Below, piece by piece: positions 43,242 to 53,157 of a stretch of 64,000 bases of DNA; position 1 is the stretch's first letter; each line of letters begins with the position of its first letter. Source of the DNA: Tipula vernalis (taxonomy: Eukaryota > Arthropoda > Insecta > Diptera > Tipulidae). The notes under the pieces are model-generated. The model saw only the letters and a list, made by a program, of their open reading frames with translations. It did not search any database and was not told where the DNA came from. The position numbers and the translations under genes were made by a program. The stretch covers positions 87,644,311-87,708,310 of the forward strand of contig OY282560.1 of assembly GCA_958295665.1 (NCBI GenBank), read 5' to 3'.

Positions 43242-44368
43242 TCATTTATTATTGCGCCTTGGTATGAGAAATTGTTGCACTCTAAGGTTTTCATGATTTC
43301 GTACTCGCGTTAAAGCTACATAAAGCTGGCCATGAGCAAAAACAGGTTCTGGTAAAAACACCCCAACCTTATCGAATGATTGTCCCTGAGCCTTGTTAAT
43401 CGTCATTGCAAAAGCCAAAATGATGGGAAATTGTCGTCGCTTCATTTGAAAACCTAAGCTGCTCTCGCTTGGTTCCAAGTCGATTCGGGGGATGCAAACT
43501 TCCGCTCCTTTATTGCTGCCTGCGGTTATTTCCGCCTTGATACAATTCCTGAACAGCTTTTTCACGATCAATCGAGTTCCATTCAGAAGTCCCTTCTTTG
43601 GATCCAAAGTCCTTAGCACCATGATGAACGCACCAACTTTCAATTTCAGTGAATGAGGAGGCATGCCAGAAGGGGTCTGAGAATTCAAAAATTCGACTGG
43701 AAAATCGATTGCATCGTTCGGGTCGTCGGAGATCATTGAGTCAATGCTCAGGAAGGTTGTTGCATCCCCCGGTAAAAGATCGAGAATGGCATTGTTGAGC
43801 TTTGTGACATGAACATTTTTTGGACTAAAAATGATCTTGTTGGCGACATCGGCGATTTCATCAGCAGATGTTGTTCGAATTTCAACTCCAAAAATTGATC
43901 GAATGATGTTTTCACGTTCTATCATTTCCTCAGGAATTTCGACTAAATCGGGATCGGCTTCTTCCAGATCATTTCGCAATCTGCCATCGCCCAATTGCAA
44001 AACCCATTCGTTGAACTCTCGTTGTCCAAATGCTCGCATGTTGGTGATGAGAGTTCGCTGCTTCACATGCCGCCACAAAAGAGAATTTTTCACGCACATT
44101 TCGATGATATCAGCATTTTTTCCTCTGGGAACAACATTTGAGGTTTGTCGAAAGTCACCGCCAAGGATGAGAAGCTTGCCACCGAAAATACGAATATTAT
44201 TAATGATTCCTCGCAGAAGCAGATCAATCACTCGAAGAGAATGCGAAGAAAGCATTGAAGCCTCATCGCCTCATCGATAATGAGCATTGCAGCTTCTCGT
44301 AATTTAATGGATTCCTGCGAGGGGATTTTCATGGATGACACCGATGTTTCGTTAGCAGAAAGCGGGAT
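43242..44368 (-). pseudogene. Helitron helicase, C-terminal part
   Basis: Minus-strand frame 44255-43242 carries PIF1-like helicase motifs: LLILGGDFRQTSNVVPRG, ALTR-type motif YVALTRVRN near the end, and FAMTINKAQGQSFDKVGVFL. Just upstream, Walker B (AAMLIIDEA) is split by an exact 8-bp tandem duplication, GCCTCATC, at 44260-44267 and 44268-44275. A TAA at about 44369 (after TVHSGF) separates it from the N-terminal helicase. The helicase would unwind DNA during rolling-circle transposition. Confidence 0.9.
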
Positions 44369-45930
44369 TTAGAAACCACTGTGGACAGTTCTACCACCAA
44401 CTAATAAATCCGCTGCAATTCCTGTCGTGGCGAAAGCATGAACAACTTTACTCTGGCCTCTTACATAACTCATCAAAGTGTTGTAAAGGTAAGTTTTTCC
44501 CGAACCGCCAGGACCGTCGAGGAAGAAAAATCTCGACTCAGCCATCGAATCATCAATTACAGCAGCAATCTCTTCGAAAATGGCACGCTGCATTGGGTTA
44601 AAGGTGGCGATCAAGTTTATGGCCATTTGAGCTTGCTCTTTGACATCGAAAACATGTTCGACGTTTTGAATCGGGCCCGGTTCAGGAAGGCAAAAATCTG
44701 TGCATTTTATGCCATTCATGCGCAAAATAACCTCAATGTCTTGAAGCAGTTTCTTTTCAGCGGTTATGTGATCGAAATACATGATGTAGTCGGCGATTAA
44801 ATACTCCTTGAATTGCTCGAAAAGCGCAAGAGGATTTTTTGGCGAATTGAAGACACAAATCAAAGCAAATGTTAGGCGAATTTGATGCGGCATGCACACA
44901 TGACTTGCTTCACTTAAACATCGTTCCCATTCGCAATCATCCTCAAGAAGGTTCATGGCTCGTGCTGCATCATTGAAGGTGTCAAAAATCACTGAATCGA
45001 CGGTCTTAAGATCGGTAAAACTTTGAGCTTCACGAATGTGTTGTAATAGCAGTCTCAAATAAAAGCGCTCGCGATCTTTCGGACTGACAGCATACATTCG
45101 AGTGATAATCCTATCTCCTCTCTGCTTGCGAACTTTCCAAATGCAAAAAGTTTTGTCAAATACGTAATGCTCAGGAATTTCGGAATACAAATATTGTCGA
45201 GCATTCTCGTCTTCGTGCTTGTTAAGCTCAAACCATGCAGTCAGATGTGTGTATCGGTGTTGAGCTCGATCAGCTGCAGCATCTTCTTGGCCGTCTTGAA
45301 AATAAACCATTTGTTCGTCAGGAAGATGGATGCCAAGACGATAAACAACATGCGATCGATCGTTCATTGGGTTTTCGAGCAGTCGCCAAATTGCTTCAGG
45401 AGCACAAACATAACGCGCATCGAGAAATTGCTTAATTTCATCATGAACAATCGGTCCTTGTGCACTTAATTCAACAGAAGCACAATCATATCCTTTGTAT
45501 ATATATTTGAAAATGCACTTGATTACTTGAACGGTTTAGCAGGATTCGACGTTAATGTGACAATTGAATTTGCTTGTTAAAAATTTGTTGTATGGAACGA
45601 CATGATGATTATCAATTTTCCTTTCTCCTATTTGAATCTCAATGCCTTCACGACGACGATAAATGGGAAAATCATTAACTTCGGTTAACGTTTCCTTGCA
45701 AAAGGATTTCGGAAATCTTTTTGCACATTCACCTTTTTCCATGCAAGGCGCAAGTGGGTTCTCATTGCCGCAAGGTCCATGTATCATCGAGCGAACAACG
45801 ATTTCATGCAATATGGGTTCCAGTTGCTGTTCAGGAATCTCAGCGCACACAAATCGATCAATCTTCTTGGCTGTGTCGATTTTTGAGTCATTGGCCAGAA
45901 TGAAGAGCATGTGAGCATGGGAAGTCCTCT
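44369..45930 (-). pseudogene. Helitron Rep C-terminus and helicase N-terminus
   Basis: One minus-strand frame with an internal stop at 45536-45538. It starts beside the HuH motif HAHMLF (His codons at about 45911-45919), then IHGPCGNENPLAPCMEKGEC, KRFPKSF and a break where consensus reads INVE-C-S. It continues with IKCIFKYIYKGYD, the helicase linker, and Walker A FFLDGPGGSGKTYLYNTLM near 44500. A one-base loss just before the HAH motif shifts the upstream frame. Rep would nick and rejoin single strands; this copy cannot be expressed whole. Confidence 0.9.
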
Positions 45931-47153
45931 TTTTTGAAACTCAATCGTGTAAACGTATGCAATGACATTTCCAAAAACCTTGTTCTTTACTATGTCATCG
46001 AGTAGTGCCTTTCAACTTAATGCTGAACACTCGAGCAACCAAATCTGGTCTGTCACCGGGCTGTTGTACAGGAAAAAGGTTCTCTCGAATCTCTGGCCAA
46101 TTGGGATTGCATGTCATAGTAATGAAAAGATCAGGCTTGCCGTACTTTGCCATAATTGCCATAGAGTCGTGATACTTTTCGCGCATGTTGCGAGGGGAAC
46201 CTTGAAATGAAGATGGCAAGATGACAGATCGACCAACTGTAGTTCCATGACGAATTGCGACATTATTCAAAACGTCCATTAGACCTCGATATTGCTCGAC
46301 TCGTAAGCGTTCCTACTGATTGCGCATAAAGTTCAAATTGTTGGCTTCAACTTGCAGATGAGCATTAACAGCCCACTGCTGAAACAATTTTCCGCCGTGG
46401 AGAATTTTATTGAATCGACCGACTCGAATGGCAATTTGTGCAACTTTCCATTGCAGAAGAGTGATTTTAGTTCGCTTTCTCTCGGGACAATGAGCGGTAT
46501 TCATTTGCATGTTTGGTTGCCAGCCAGCTTCTCCAAAAGGATAGAATAGTACGTATGTCATCGAATCCAAATGTAAACTTAAAATGTTGAGGTTGATGAG
46601 AGGTTGTTCATCATTACGTGGGTAAACTCGAAAATCACGTTCAAATGGAGGCTGTCCGTCGGCAGAGCGAAAAATCATTGCCACCTCGTTAACTGTTGGA
46701 AGATCGTAACGACGTCTATCGTCATTACGATCGCGCCGAAATGCCATGTTCACAACGGGAAGCGTTCGATTGTCGGCTGCCGCTGCTTGTTCTTCCTCCC
46801 GCTCAACCTCACCAAGATTTCGGTAGGCTTTCGCATAAATATTTTGCTCTCGAATCATTTCATCCAAAGCGCTGACAATAGTTGCGTTCAATCGCGAATT
46901 AGCAGGATGATTCATGCGATCTTGATTCGCCATAGCTGAGTCGATAACATATAGCTGAGCATATTGTCGTTGCTCACCTTCAGCTGGATGCATGTGGCCA
47001 GTACGATGATAGATCTGACCGTGAACGCGAAAAACATAAGGGCCTCGTCCTTGAAACTGATGAATTTGCGCACCCATTGAAGCAAATGCAAGCATAAAGT
47101 TGTACGATCGAATGTTATCATGAAAGGCTCGAAAATGTGGGTGATGAGGATTA
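45931..47153 (-). pseudogene. Helitron Rep N-terminal region
   Basis: Frame 47095-46313 reads LAFASMGAQIHQFQGRGPYV, RVHGQIYHRTGHMHP and LYVIDS, the helitron-like N-terminal domain. A TAG at about 46313 is followed in the same frame by ERLRVEQYRGLMD and FITMTCNPNWPEI (46279-45995). A frameshift near 46000 leads to KNKVFGNVIAYVYTIEFQKR up to the HuH motif. Upstream the frame is open to the hAT insertion at 47154. Confidence 0.9.
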
Positions 47154-47458
47154 CTGAGAAGTAGAGCTTGTAAACCGATTAAAACCGAACCCGGTTAACC
47201 GGGTTTTTGTTCATTTTTACGAAACCTGTAAAACCTGTTGCTTAAAACGTCTACCAAAAGATCTACCTATCTGCACTGCACCCTATGAAGAATTTTGGAC
47301 AGTTGTCAGGTTTTTTATAAACGCCTGCAATTACTGCGTAAATATTATTTTTATTTCTTGTGTGTATTTGTATATTTTGATTGTTCTAGGTTTTTTCCAA
47401 TAGTACAAAAAAAGAAGTACAAATATGAATACAATAAAATATAAAAATAAAATAAATA

Positions 47459-48074
47459 AGATTCTGTCGGCTTTTTATAGACAAAATATATTAAAATAAT
47501 GGCATTTACGATCTTTTCGACTTGTTAATCAGAAAAAATGAAGAGGCCAATCATTTTAGCCAATCATTTTATTTTAATATACTATATTTTGACTATAAAA
47601 AGCCGAAAGAATCTTATTGATTTAATATAGACAAACTTTCTCTATCTATTATTTGTGTGGGCATAAAACACACAGAAATGACAGTTTTCCTTGAGTTTTT
47701 TGATTTGGTGAATTTTATAATTCGCTAAGTCAATGCGTTCTTGCCTCATACGTAATGCATGAAGTTAGAATTGTATATTTGTAGTTTGGTCGTAGCTACC
47801 TGATGAACGAACTTTTTGTTTGTACGAACTTGTCAGTACGAAACCAAACTACCACAAAGAAAGCTCAAGGACAGTTTTCATTTTTTGCAGTCGATACACT
47901 TTGTATTGAGTTCGGGTTTATAATACATGGGGAATTTGAATATTTCTACTTTTTCTGGTAGATATATTAAAAAATGATTGGCCTCTTCATTTTTTCTGAT
48001 TAACAAGTCGAAAATGTTGTGAATGCCATTATTTTAATACATTTTGTCTATAAAAAACCGAAAGAACCTTATTG
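47459..48074. repeat. Foldback with about 108-bp inverted arms
   Basis: Arm 47459-47566 is inverse to 47963-48074 at roughly 90 percent identity by eye; both contain GAAGAGGCCAATCATTTT or its complement. A second, direct similarity (GACTATAAAAAGCCGAAAGA) links about 47590-47645 with 48045-48100. It looks like a MITE or composite insertion upstream of the hAT gene. Confidence 0.75.
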
Positions 48075-48349
48075 ATTTAATACAGACAAACTTTCTCTTT
48101 CAAAAATAAAATAAAACACAAATTCTACGAAAAACTGCGAATGTTAGACACCCTCGATTCTAAGACTCACTCGGTTTTTAGAAATCCTTAAATATGAAAA
48201 AATGTGCGTCATAGAATCGAAGATATACGGTATATAAAGAATTTATGTGCATAACTTTGAAAAATATTTGATAGTTATTTATAAGTACCTCTTCGTACTT
48301 CGTGCAACCGTTAATTATATTTTAGTTTAGGCCCAAAAAGACCAGCAAG

Positions 48350-48965
48350 GAATCAGGAGTATGGAAAATATTCCAAAAAGGAAAGGAAAATACTTCAAAA
48401 TGCACAATGTGCAATTCAGTTTTAAAATGTGCAGGTGGAAACACTTCAAGCTTAGCAAATCATCTTTGAAATCAACTCTAAATACGTGTATTAAAAGGGA
48501 ATCTATTAGAGAATTATTGGCCAAATGCGCGGCGTATGACTGTTTTCGATTCATGCTATGACACATTCAAGTGCTATAAAAGAATTTATAACAAAACGAG
48601 GCTACGAAATGCCAAGAAGCGAGAAAACAGTAAAAAAATTAACTGTGGATTTTGCTAAGTTTATAAAAATGGCTGAATCTGGTATGCGTTTCTCAATAAC
48701 AATAGACGAATGGACTACCTGTAATGCCAAAAAATATTTAAATGTAACATTACATTATCAAGGGGACAGTTATATGTTAGGCTTTATTCCCATACAAGGT
48801 TCATGTGATGCGTATCAGGTTCAGTCATTAGTTGAACAGAAATTGGAGGAGTACGGTATTAAATTTCGACATATTTTGGCATCAACACAAGATGGAGCCA
48901 GCGTTATAAAGAAATACGCTCTAACTATACGCTCTCTAACCATGCAATTCATTTGGCTGTTGTAG
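48350..48965 (+). pseudogene. ZBED-type hAT transposase, N-terminal half
   Basis: In one frame from 48355: SGVWKIFQKGKENTSKCTMC, then GGNTSSLANHL, a BED zinc finger (C-x2-C...H), interrupted by TGA after NHL. Frame 48558-48965 continues with SAIKEFITKRGYEMPRSEKT, RFSITIDEWTTCNAKKYLNV (catalytic Asp), QGSCDAYQVQSLVEQKL and ASTQDGASVIKKY. It ends at the region where the catalytic Asp/His motif should follow. At least two frame breaks; inactive. Confidence 0.82.
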
Positions 48966-49214
48966 ACACTTTTTACAACAAAAATACTATTCAATGAAGT
49001 TTCGGATTCTGAAAATACTGCTGAGGAAGCCAAAAATCAGTTTGATTGTTTTACTGGCGACCATAACTTTTAATATAGTTGGTGATATTAATAATATTGG
49101 GTACAATTTTGTTCGAAAGATTGTTCAGAAAATCGCCAGTCAGAAACGACATACAGGTTGATTTAAAAGTATTGAAAGCAAAAATGAAAGAATGTGAATT
49201 TTTTAATGAAATTA
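48966..49214 (+). pseudogene. hAT transposase, middle, unreadable
   Basis: Lies between the two recognised transposase pieces. Short frames such as HLAVVDTFYNKNTIQ and SENTAEEAKNQ occur but no continuous protein. Likely the decayed middle of the gene. Confidence 0.4.
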
Positions 49215-49685
49215 GTTTTTTTATTCAATATAATCTCCCTCAACTTCAATACACTTATTCCAATGATCCTCCAATAATTTTATACCATCTCTGATGATGA
49301 TCTGAATGATTTTCCGGAAGCTCTGCAAAATACTGTTCCACGGCTGCAATTTCAGGTTTCTGAAGAGATAGTAATCGCTGGGAACCAAACCTGGTGAATA
49401 CGGTGGATGTTCAAGCAATTCGTACTTTAATTCGTTCAATTTAGCCATTGTCAAATGACTCGTGTGAACACGTGCATTGTCCTGATGAAAAATTATTTTT
49501 TTCTTCTGTAAAGCGGGTCTTTTTTCACCAATTTTTTTATCCAACTGGTCCGAAAGGTTGCAATAATATTCAGAATTAATTGTTTCACCTTTTTTAAGAT
49601 AATCAATCAACAAAATCCCTTTTGCATCCCAAAAAACTGATGCCATGCCCTTTTTGCCGATCGTTCTGACTTCACCAAGAGTTGA
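49215..49685 (-). pseudogene. Mariner transposase C-terminal fragment
   Basis: On the minus strand: VRTIGKKGMASVFWDAKG, HQDNARVHTSHLTMAKLNEL and YSPGLVPSDYYLFRNLK. The two last catalytic Asps are 34 residues apart (DD34D), the mariner spacing. It ends with the family-typical NKCIEVEGDYIE. The N-terminal half with the DNA-binding domain and the first Asp is missing, and no terminal inverted repeat or TA duplication is evident. It lies opposite to and inside the hAT gene. Confidence 0.88.
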
Positions 49686-49714
49686 AAATGTTTGGGGTTA
49701 CTAAGGAAAAATCA

Positions 49715-49870
49715 ATAAAGGTCACCAAGTTGTTTAATGCTCTGGCATCAATTCAACCCACGTCAACAGACAGTGAGAGAGTCTTTTCGATCGCCGGTAA
49801 TTTCTGAACCTCGTTATGTTCATCTATGAAATTTGACCTGTTGGACGCATTAATTTTTTTTAAATGACTA
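49715..49870 (+). pseudogene. ZBED-type hAT transposase, dimerisation end
   Basis: After the mariner fragment the plus strand reads LFNALASIQPTSTDSERVFS, then IAGNF, a stop, and CSSMKFDLLDALIFF. This is the conserved hAT C-terminal dimerisation motif. It shows that the mariner piece lies inside the hAT gene. Confidence 0.8.
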
Positions 49871-50168
49871 TTTTATTAAAAAACAAGATTTATAGGATTT
49901 GTTTCTTTACAAGTTTTCATATAATGAATTCTAATATGGTATCTTTGAGTTTTATCTTACATAAAACAATTTTAAAGCAGAACAAACGTTTTTTTATAGA
50001 TTTGTTTATTTTTCTAGGTTAATAGCTCCGATATAGTTTAATAATCCGTTTTTTTTATTGTTTATTTAAAGTCGATGAAAAACCGACCAAACCCGGTTAA
50101 CCGGTTTTTCAATTCACGAAAAACTCGAAAACCGGTTTTTGAAATTTTCCGGGTATTTACATGCTCTA
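49871..50168. other. hAT 3' non-coding end with AACCGG motifs
   Basis: AT-rich, then CCCGGTTAACCGG and AAAACCGG motifs directly before the terminal inverted repeat. Likely transposase-binding subterminal repeats. Confidence 0.6.
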
Positions 50169-50600
50169 CTGAGAAGCTCATGAAGAAGAAACGGAAATTG
50201 TCGCATTTGCTGGCAGCTAGTTTCAAGCAATACAGTTCCTTTGTGGCAACAAAATTTGTAGTTTCCATCCGACGATTTTTCAGCACTAAAATTGAGAGAA
50301 TGGCAATGTCGACATTCAACATTCATCACACCACAACTGTGAGCATTAATTTCATTGTCTCGGAAGGTTTCATGAACAAAAATCGATGAATTCCCAGCGG
50401 CTCTCGATCTTCGCATCCGATTTGCATTTTCAGCTCTGCGAATTATGCCTTCTCCCGGCATTTTATTTAAAAGTCGTTGGCGTCGTTTTTGCTCATTATT
50501 GCGTTAACGACCTTCTTGCGACTGTCGATTTCTCCACCTTAGTTGTCGTTCACAATTCAAACGCAATTTCCGTCCTTCCGGAGTTTCTCGTTCCATTCTA
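50169..50600 (-). pseudogene. Helitron Rep, N-terminal zinc-finger region
   Basis: Minus strand: METREN-like start replaced here by ETPEGRKLRLNCERQLRW, NNEQKRRQRLLNKMPGE, AENANRMRRSRAAGNSSIF, then a zinc finger CRHCHSLNFSAEKSSDGNYK with C-C-H and QFPFLLHELLS. This is the usual Helitron N-terminal arrangement of basic repeats plus a C-x2-C finger. It continues beyond the hAT at 47153. One stop occurs in the basic region. Confidence 0.85.
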
Positions 50601-51129
50601 GTTAAAAAGTTTCATTGACATTTCAAAAGTTTTAATATTGCTCACATTTATTAAGGTCTATATAACAAATCTATATACACAGCGTCTGTGTAAATTCGTT
50701 AAAAATTGAGCGAAAGTTTCGCTCTAATTTTTCACACGTTAGTGCAATAATAAAAAACTATCTTTAAATTCAATAAAATGACACAATTTTAACACTTTAT
50801 TCACACGTAAAACATAAGAACTAAACAAAACAATTGAAGAAATAAAATAAATTTCAGTTTCTTATTTTTATAAACACACCCGATACCTATATGAGTATTT
50901 GAAACTAATTTTACAATGGTTCCTATGGTCATGATTGCATCGAAAGGGCTCCACGAATTAAAAAAGGCTCACTTAGCTGAAATTTAGAGCGGGCCGTATT
51001 ATACGCGAAATATTGATACAATGAGGTGTTGTTGCATTTAGTTTGTAGTAGTGTTAGTGTGTGGGGTGTATAATTATACATATAGCGTCTCGCCCCACAC
51101 TGGGTATATTATTTAATAATAAATAAAGA
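50601..51129. other. Helitron 5' region and flank, with two hairpins
   Basis: Non-coding. A near-perfect hairpin AAAAATTGAGCGAA/TTCGCTCTAATTTTT lies at about 50701-50732. GTGTGGGG (51058) and CCCCACAC (51098) form another inverted pair. The presumed Helitron 5' tip lies at 51016. The interval may hold the Helitron promoter. Confidence 0.5.
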
Positions 51130-51520
51130 GGATATAGTTTTCAATTCGTTATGTTGTAATGAAATGCCGTTATAAAATGAAAAAAAAAAAAAAAAAAATG
51201 CAAAACGTTCTTGGTGAGGATCGAACCCGAAAGCTTATTGGAAAAAATTTAATATCGAAAAATAATTTTCGGTACCAGCCTAAATGTACATTACAGTTTT
51301 AAAAAATGTATTATTACCTATTACATTATAATCATTGTCTTACAATATAAAATTTTATGTTTTTCAATTCGTATTGAAAAAATGAAATACCGTTATAGGC
51401 AAAAAAATTATTAAAATTAATAAGTACTTCGATGAGCATCGAACCCGAAACATTTTCTATTCGAAGTTCCTTGTTAAAAAGTCACCACCATATCACTCGG
51501 ACTACTCAGCTATAAAATTC
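51130..51520 (-). repeat. Two tRNA-related SINE-like copies
   Basis: On the minus strand TAGCTGAGTAGTCCGAGTGA (51512 downward) resembles a tRNA A box. GGGTTCGATGCTC (51446-51434) matches a B box. A second copy starting near 51300 has TTTCGGGTTCGATCCTCACC (about 51231-51212). After each B box comes a T-rich run, then TATAACGG(T/C)ATTTCATT and CGAATTGAAAA. The two copies are arranged head to tail. It could be one tRNA-derived SINE family or old tRNA pseudogenes; the A-to-B distance (about 67) is longer than in an ordinary tRNA. Confidence 0.4.
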
Positions 51521-51576
51521 AAGCATCTAAATTGGAAATATAAGAAAAGCGTTACGGCCGCACACTGTGAATTATA

Positions 51577-53155
51577 CACTAGAGGAAATAAATATAACGG
51601 CAACCACGAAACATGTTAAATTATTAAAAATATAAATTTGGCAAATAAATATTTTGTATTATTTAATTCTCTTTGATATTCTACAACATTCTTATTTACT
51701 ATTTCTTTCTCCTTCTTTCTTATTAGAGTATAATAACAATATTTAGTTTTTTTCTTGTTTCCCATAGGAAATATTTATAACGGCACTTACGATTATCGTT
51801 TTTTTGCTATTGTGTCAATGTATTTTAGTTTCGTATTTTATCTTCTATAGTTAGGACCTATTCACTTTTGAAATTAAAATAGTTTTTATTAGTTTTTGTG
51901 GTGTTATAATTACATTAAATTAAAATGCCTAGAGGAGTATCGCTTAGCGAAATAGAAAAAGGCCGAATTCAATCCTACAAGTCAATGGGACTTTCTAATA
52001 GGCGAATAGCAAAAGAAATAGGAAGAAATCCAACCGTGGTGGACAATTTTGTTAATTTGGGACAATTTTATGGCAAGACAAAAAGACCAGGACGAAAACC
52101 AACCATATCAAAAAGAATGAAAAATGCCATCATCGAGAAAGCTAGAAAAGAACACAGCACATCGTCTGAGATAAAAGCAGATCTAAACGTACCAACAACA
52201 ACAAGAAGGATTCGGCAAATTTTACAGCAATCTGAGAAGGTAAAATGGCTGAAAAGGAAAAAGAAACCTAAATTAACACCACACCATAAACAGGCACGAT
52301 TGGAATTCGCAAAAAAACATATGCATTGGCGGTCGGAATGGCAGAATGTAATTTTTAGCGATGAAAAAAAATTCAATTTAGATGGGCCTGATGGAAATCA
52401 ATTCTATTGGCATAATTTGTCTAAAGATGTTGAAGTTAGAATGAGCAGAAATTTTGGAGGAGGATCTCTTATGGTTTGGGCAGCTTTTTGTTACAACGGT
52501 AAAACCCCAATTTGTTGGATAAGTACTAAAATGAATGCCGACTATTACATTAATTTATTAGACAACGTTTTGTTGGAGTTTGCGGATAGAATCAATGAAA
52601 ATTTTATATTTCAACACGATAATGCTTCCATTCATTCTGCAAAGGCAACAAAAAATTGGCTAAGAAGTAAAAATATTGAAGTACTAGAGTGGCCTGCTAT
52701 TAGCCCTGATTTAAACCCTATAGAAAATCTATGGGGTATATTAGTGCGAAAGGTATACGCTAAAGGAAGACAATTTACGACGGTCGAACAACTAAAGGAT
52801 GCAATTCAAAAAGAATGGAGGGATATACCTGTATCAGAGCTTCAAAAATTAATCAATTCGATGCCCGATAGAATTTTTGAAGTTATCAATAAAGGCGGTG
52901 CTAGCACACACTATTAGCTAAACAACAAATCATATAAATGCTCGTTGCCGTTATAATTATTTCCAATTATTTTGGTACAAAAAATATTGAATTTTAAAAA
53001 CCGTTAATTGTTAATCTTAATGCAATTAATAGATATTATGAATCATTGCGCAATAAATATTATTTTAAGATAATAACTGAATTTTTAATTTTTATAATCG
53101 TTGTCACATGTTTAGATCATTTTTGCAGTTGCCGTTATATTTATTTCCACTAGTG
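51577..53155 (+). mobile_element. Tc1-type DNA transposon with IR/DR ends, intact
   Basis: 1,579 bp. Inverted ends start CACTAG(A/T)GGAAATAAATA and are flanked by TA at 51575-51576 and 53156-53157. Each end has an outer and an inner copy of the GGAAAT..TATAACGGCA motif: 51583-51604, 51766-51786, 52944-52964 and 53128-53150. This indirect/direct repeat layout is known from Tc3, Minos and Sleeping Beauty-like elements. The single 330-codon transposase gene is open. The element may be active. Confidence 0.93.
51925..52917 (+). CDS. Tc1-family transposase, intact (330 aa)
   Basis: Starts MPRGVSLSEIEKGRIQSYKS with the first helix-turn-helix of a paired-like DNA-binding domain (residues about 5-55, GLSNRRIAKEIGRNPTVVDN). 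The GRKP linker TKRPGRKPTISKR lies at about 52-64, followed by a second HTH. The catalytic domain has FSDEKKFNLDGPDG (first Asp about 145), FQHDNASIHSAKAT (second Asp) and SPDLNPIENLWG. Exactly 34 residues separate the second Asp and the Glu, so DD34E. Length is normal for Tc1. It cuts the element at TA and reinserts it. The start is the first ATG after the left inner repeat (context AAAATGCC). Confidence 0.95.
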   Translation: MPRGVSLSEIEKGRIQSYKSMGLSNRRIAKEIGRNPTVVDNFVNLGQFYGKTKRPGRKPTISKRMKNAIIEKARKEHSTSSEIKADLNVPTTTRRIRQILQQSEKVKWLKRKKKPKLTPHHKQARLEFAKKHMHWRSEWQNVIFSDEKKFNLDGPDGNQFYWHNLSKDVEVRMSRNFGGGSLMVWAAFCYNGKTPICWISTKMNADYYINLLDNVLLEFADRINENFIFQHDNASIHSAKATKNWLRSKNIEVLEWPAISPDLNPIENLWGILVRKVYAKGRQFTTVEQLKDAIQKEWRDIPVSELQKLINSMPDRIFEVINKGGASTHY

Positions 53156-53157
53156 TA

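Larger units (their letters stand above)
47162..50168 (+). mobile_element. hAT-type element inserted in the Helitron (TSD CTGAGAAG)
   Basis: 3,007 bp with ends TAGAGCTTGTAAA and, inverted, TAGAGCATGTAAA. The 8-bp duplication CTGAGAAG lies at 47154-47161 and 50169-50176. Subterminal AACCGGTT/CCCGGTTAACCGGG palindromes lie next to both ends. It contains ZBED-type transposase remains on the plus strand, a long foldback at 47459-48074 and a mariner fragment. Its removal with one duplication reconnects the Helitron N-terminal zinc-finger region with the rest. Confidence 0.93.
42819..51016 (-). mobile_element. Helitron, minus strand, interrupted by a hAT
   Basis: On the minus strand the 3' end is a perfect hairpin CCGTCA/TGACGG (42830-42845), 10 bases, then CTAG (end 42819) followed by T, the classical Helitron terminus. 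Upstream are HuH-Rep and PIF1-like helicase coding remains. The 5' end is less certain: a TC with preceding A would fit at 51016 (TCAATATTTCGCGTATAATA on the minus strand). Excluding the nested 3.0-kb hAT, the element is about 5.2 kb. Several nonsense codons and frameshifts make it inactive. Confidence 0.88.

Noticed and set aside
43831..45469. Plus-strand frames opposite the Helitron helicase
   Set aside because: The minus strand has clear helicase motifs; the plus-strand frames are shadows.
51180..51520. Functional tRNA gene
   Set aside because: A and B boxes are recognisable, but spacing is too long and no cloverleaf with an acceptor stem is apparent, so a SINE or pseudogene is more likely.
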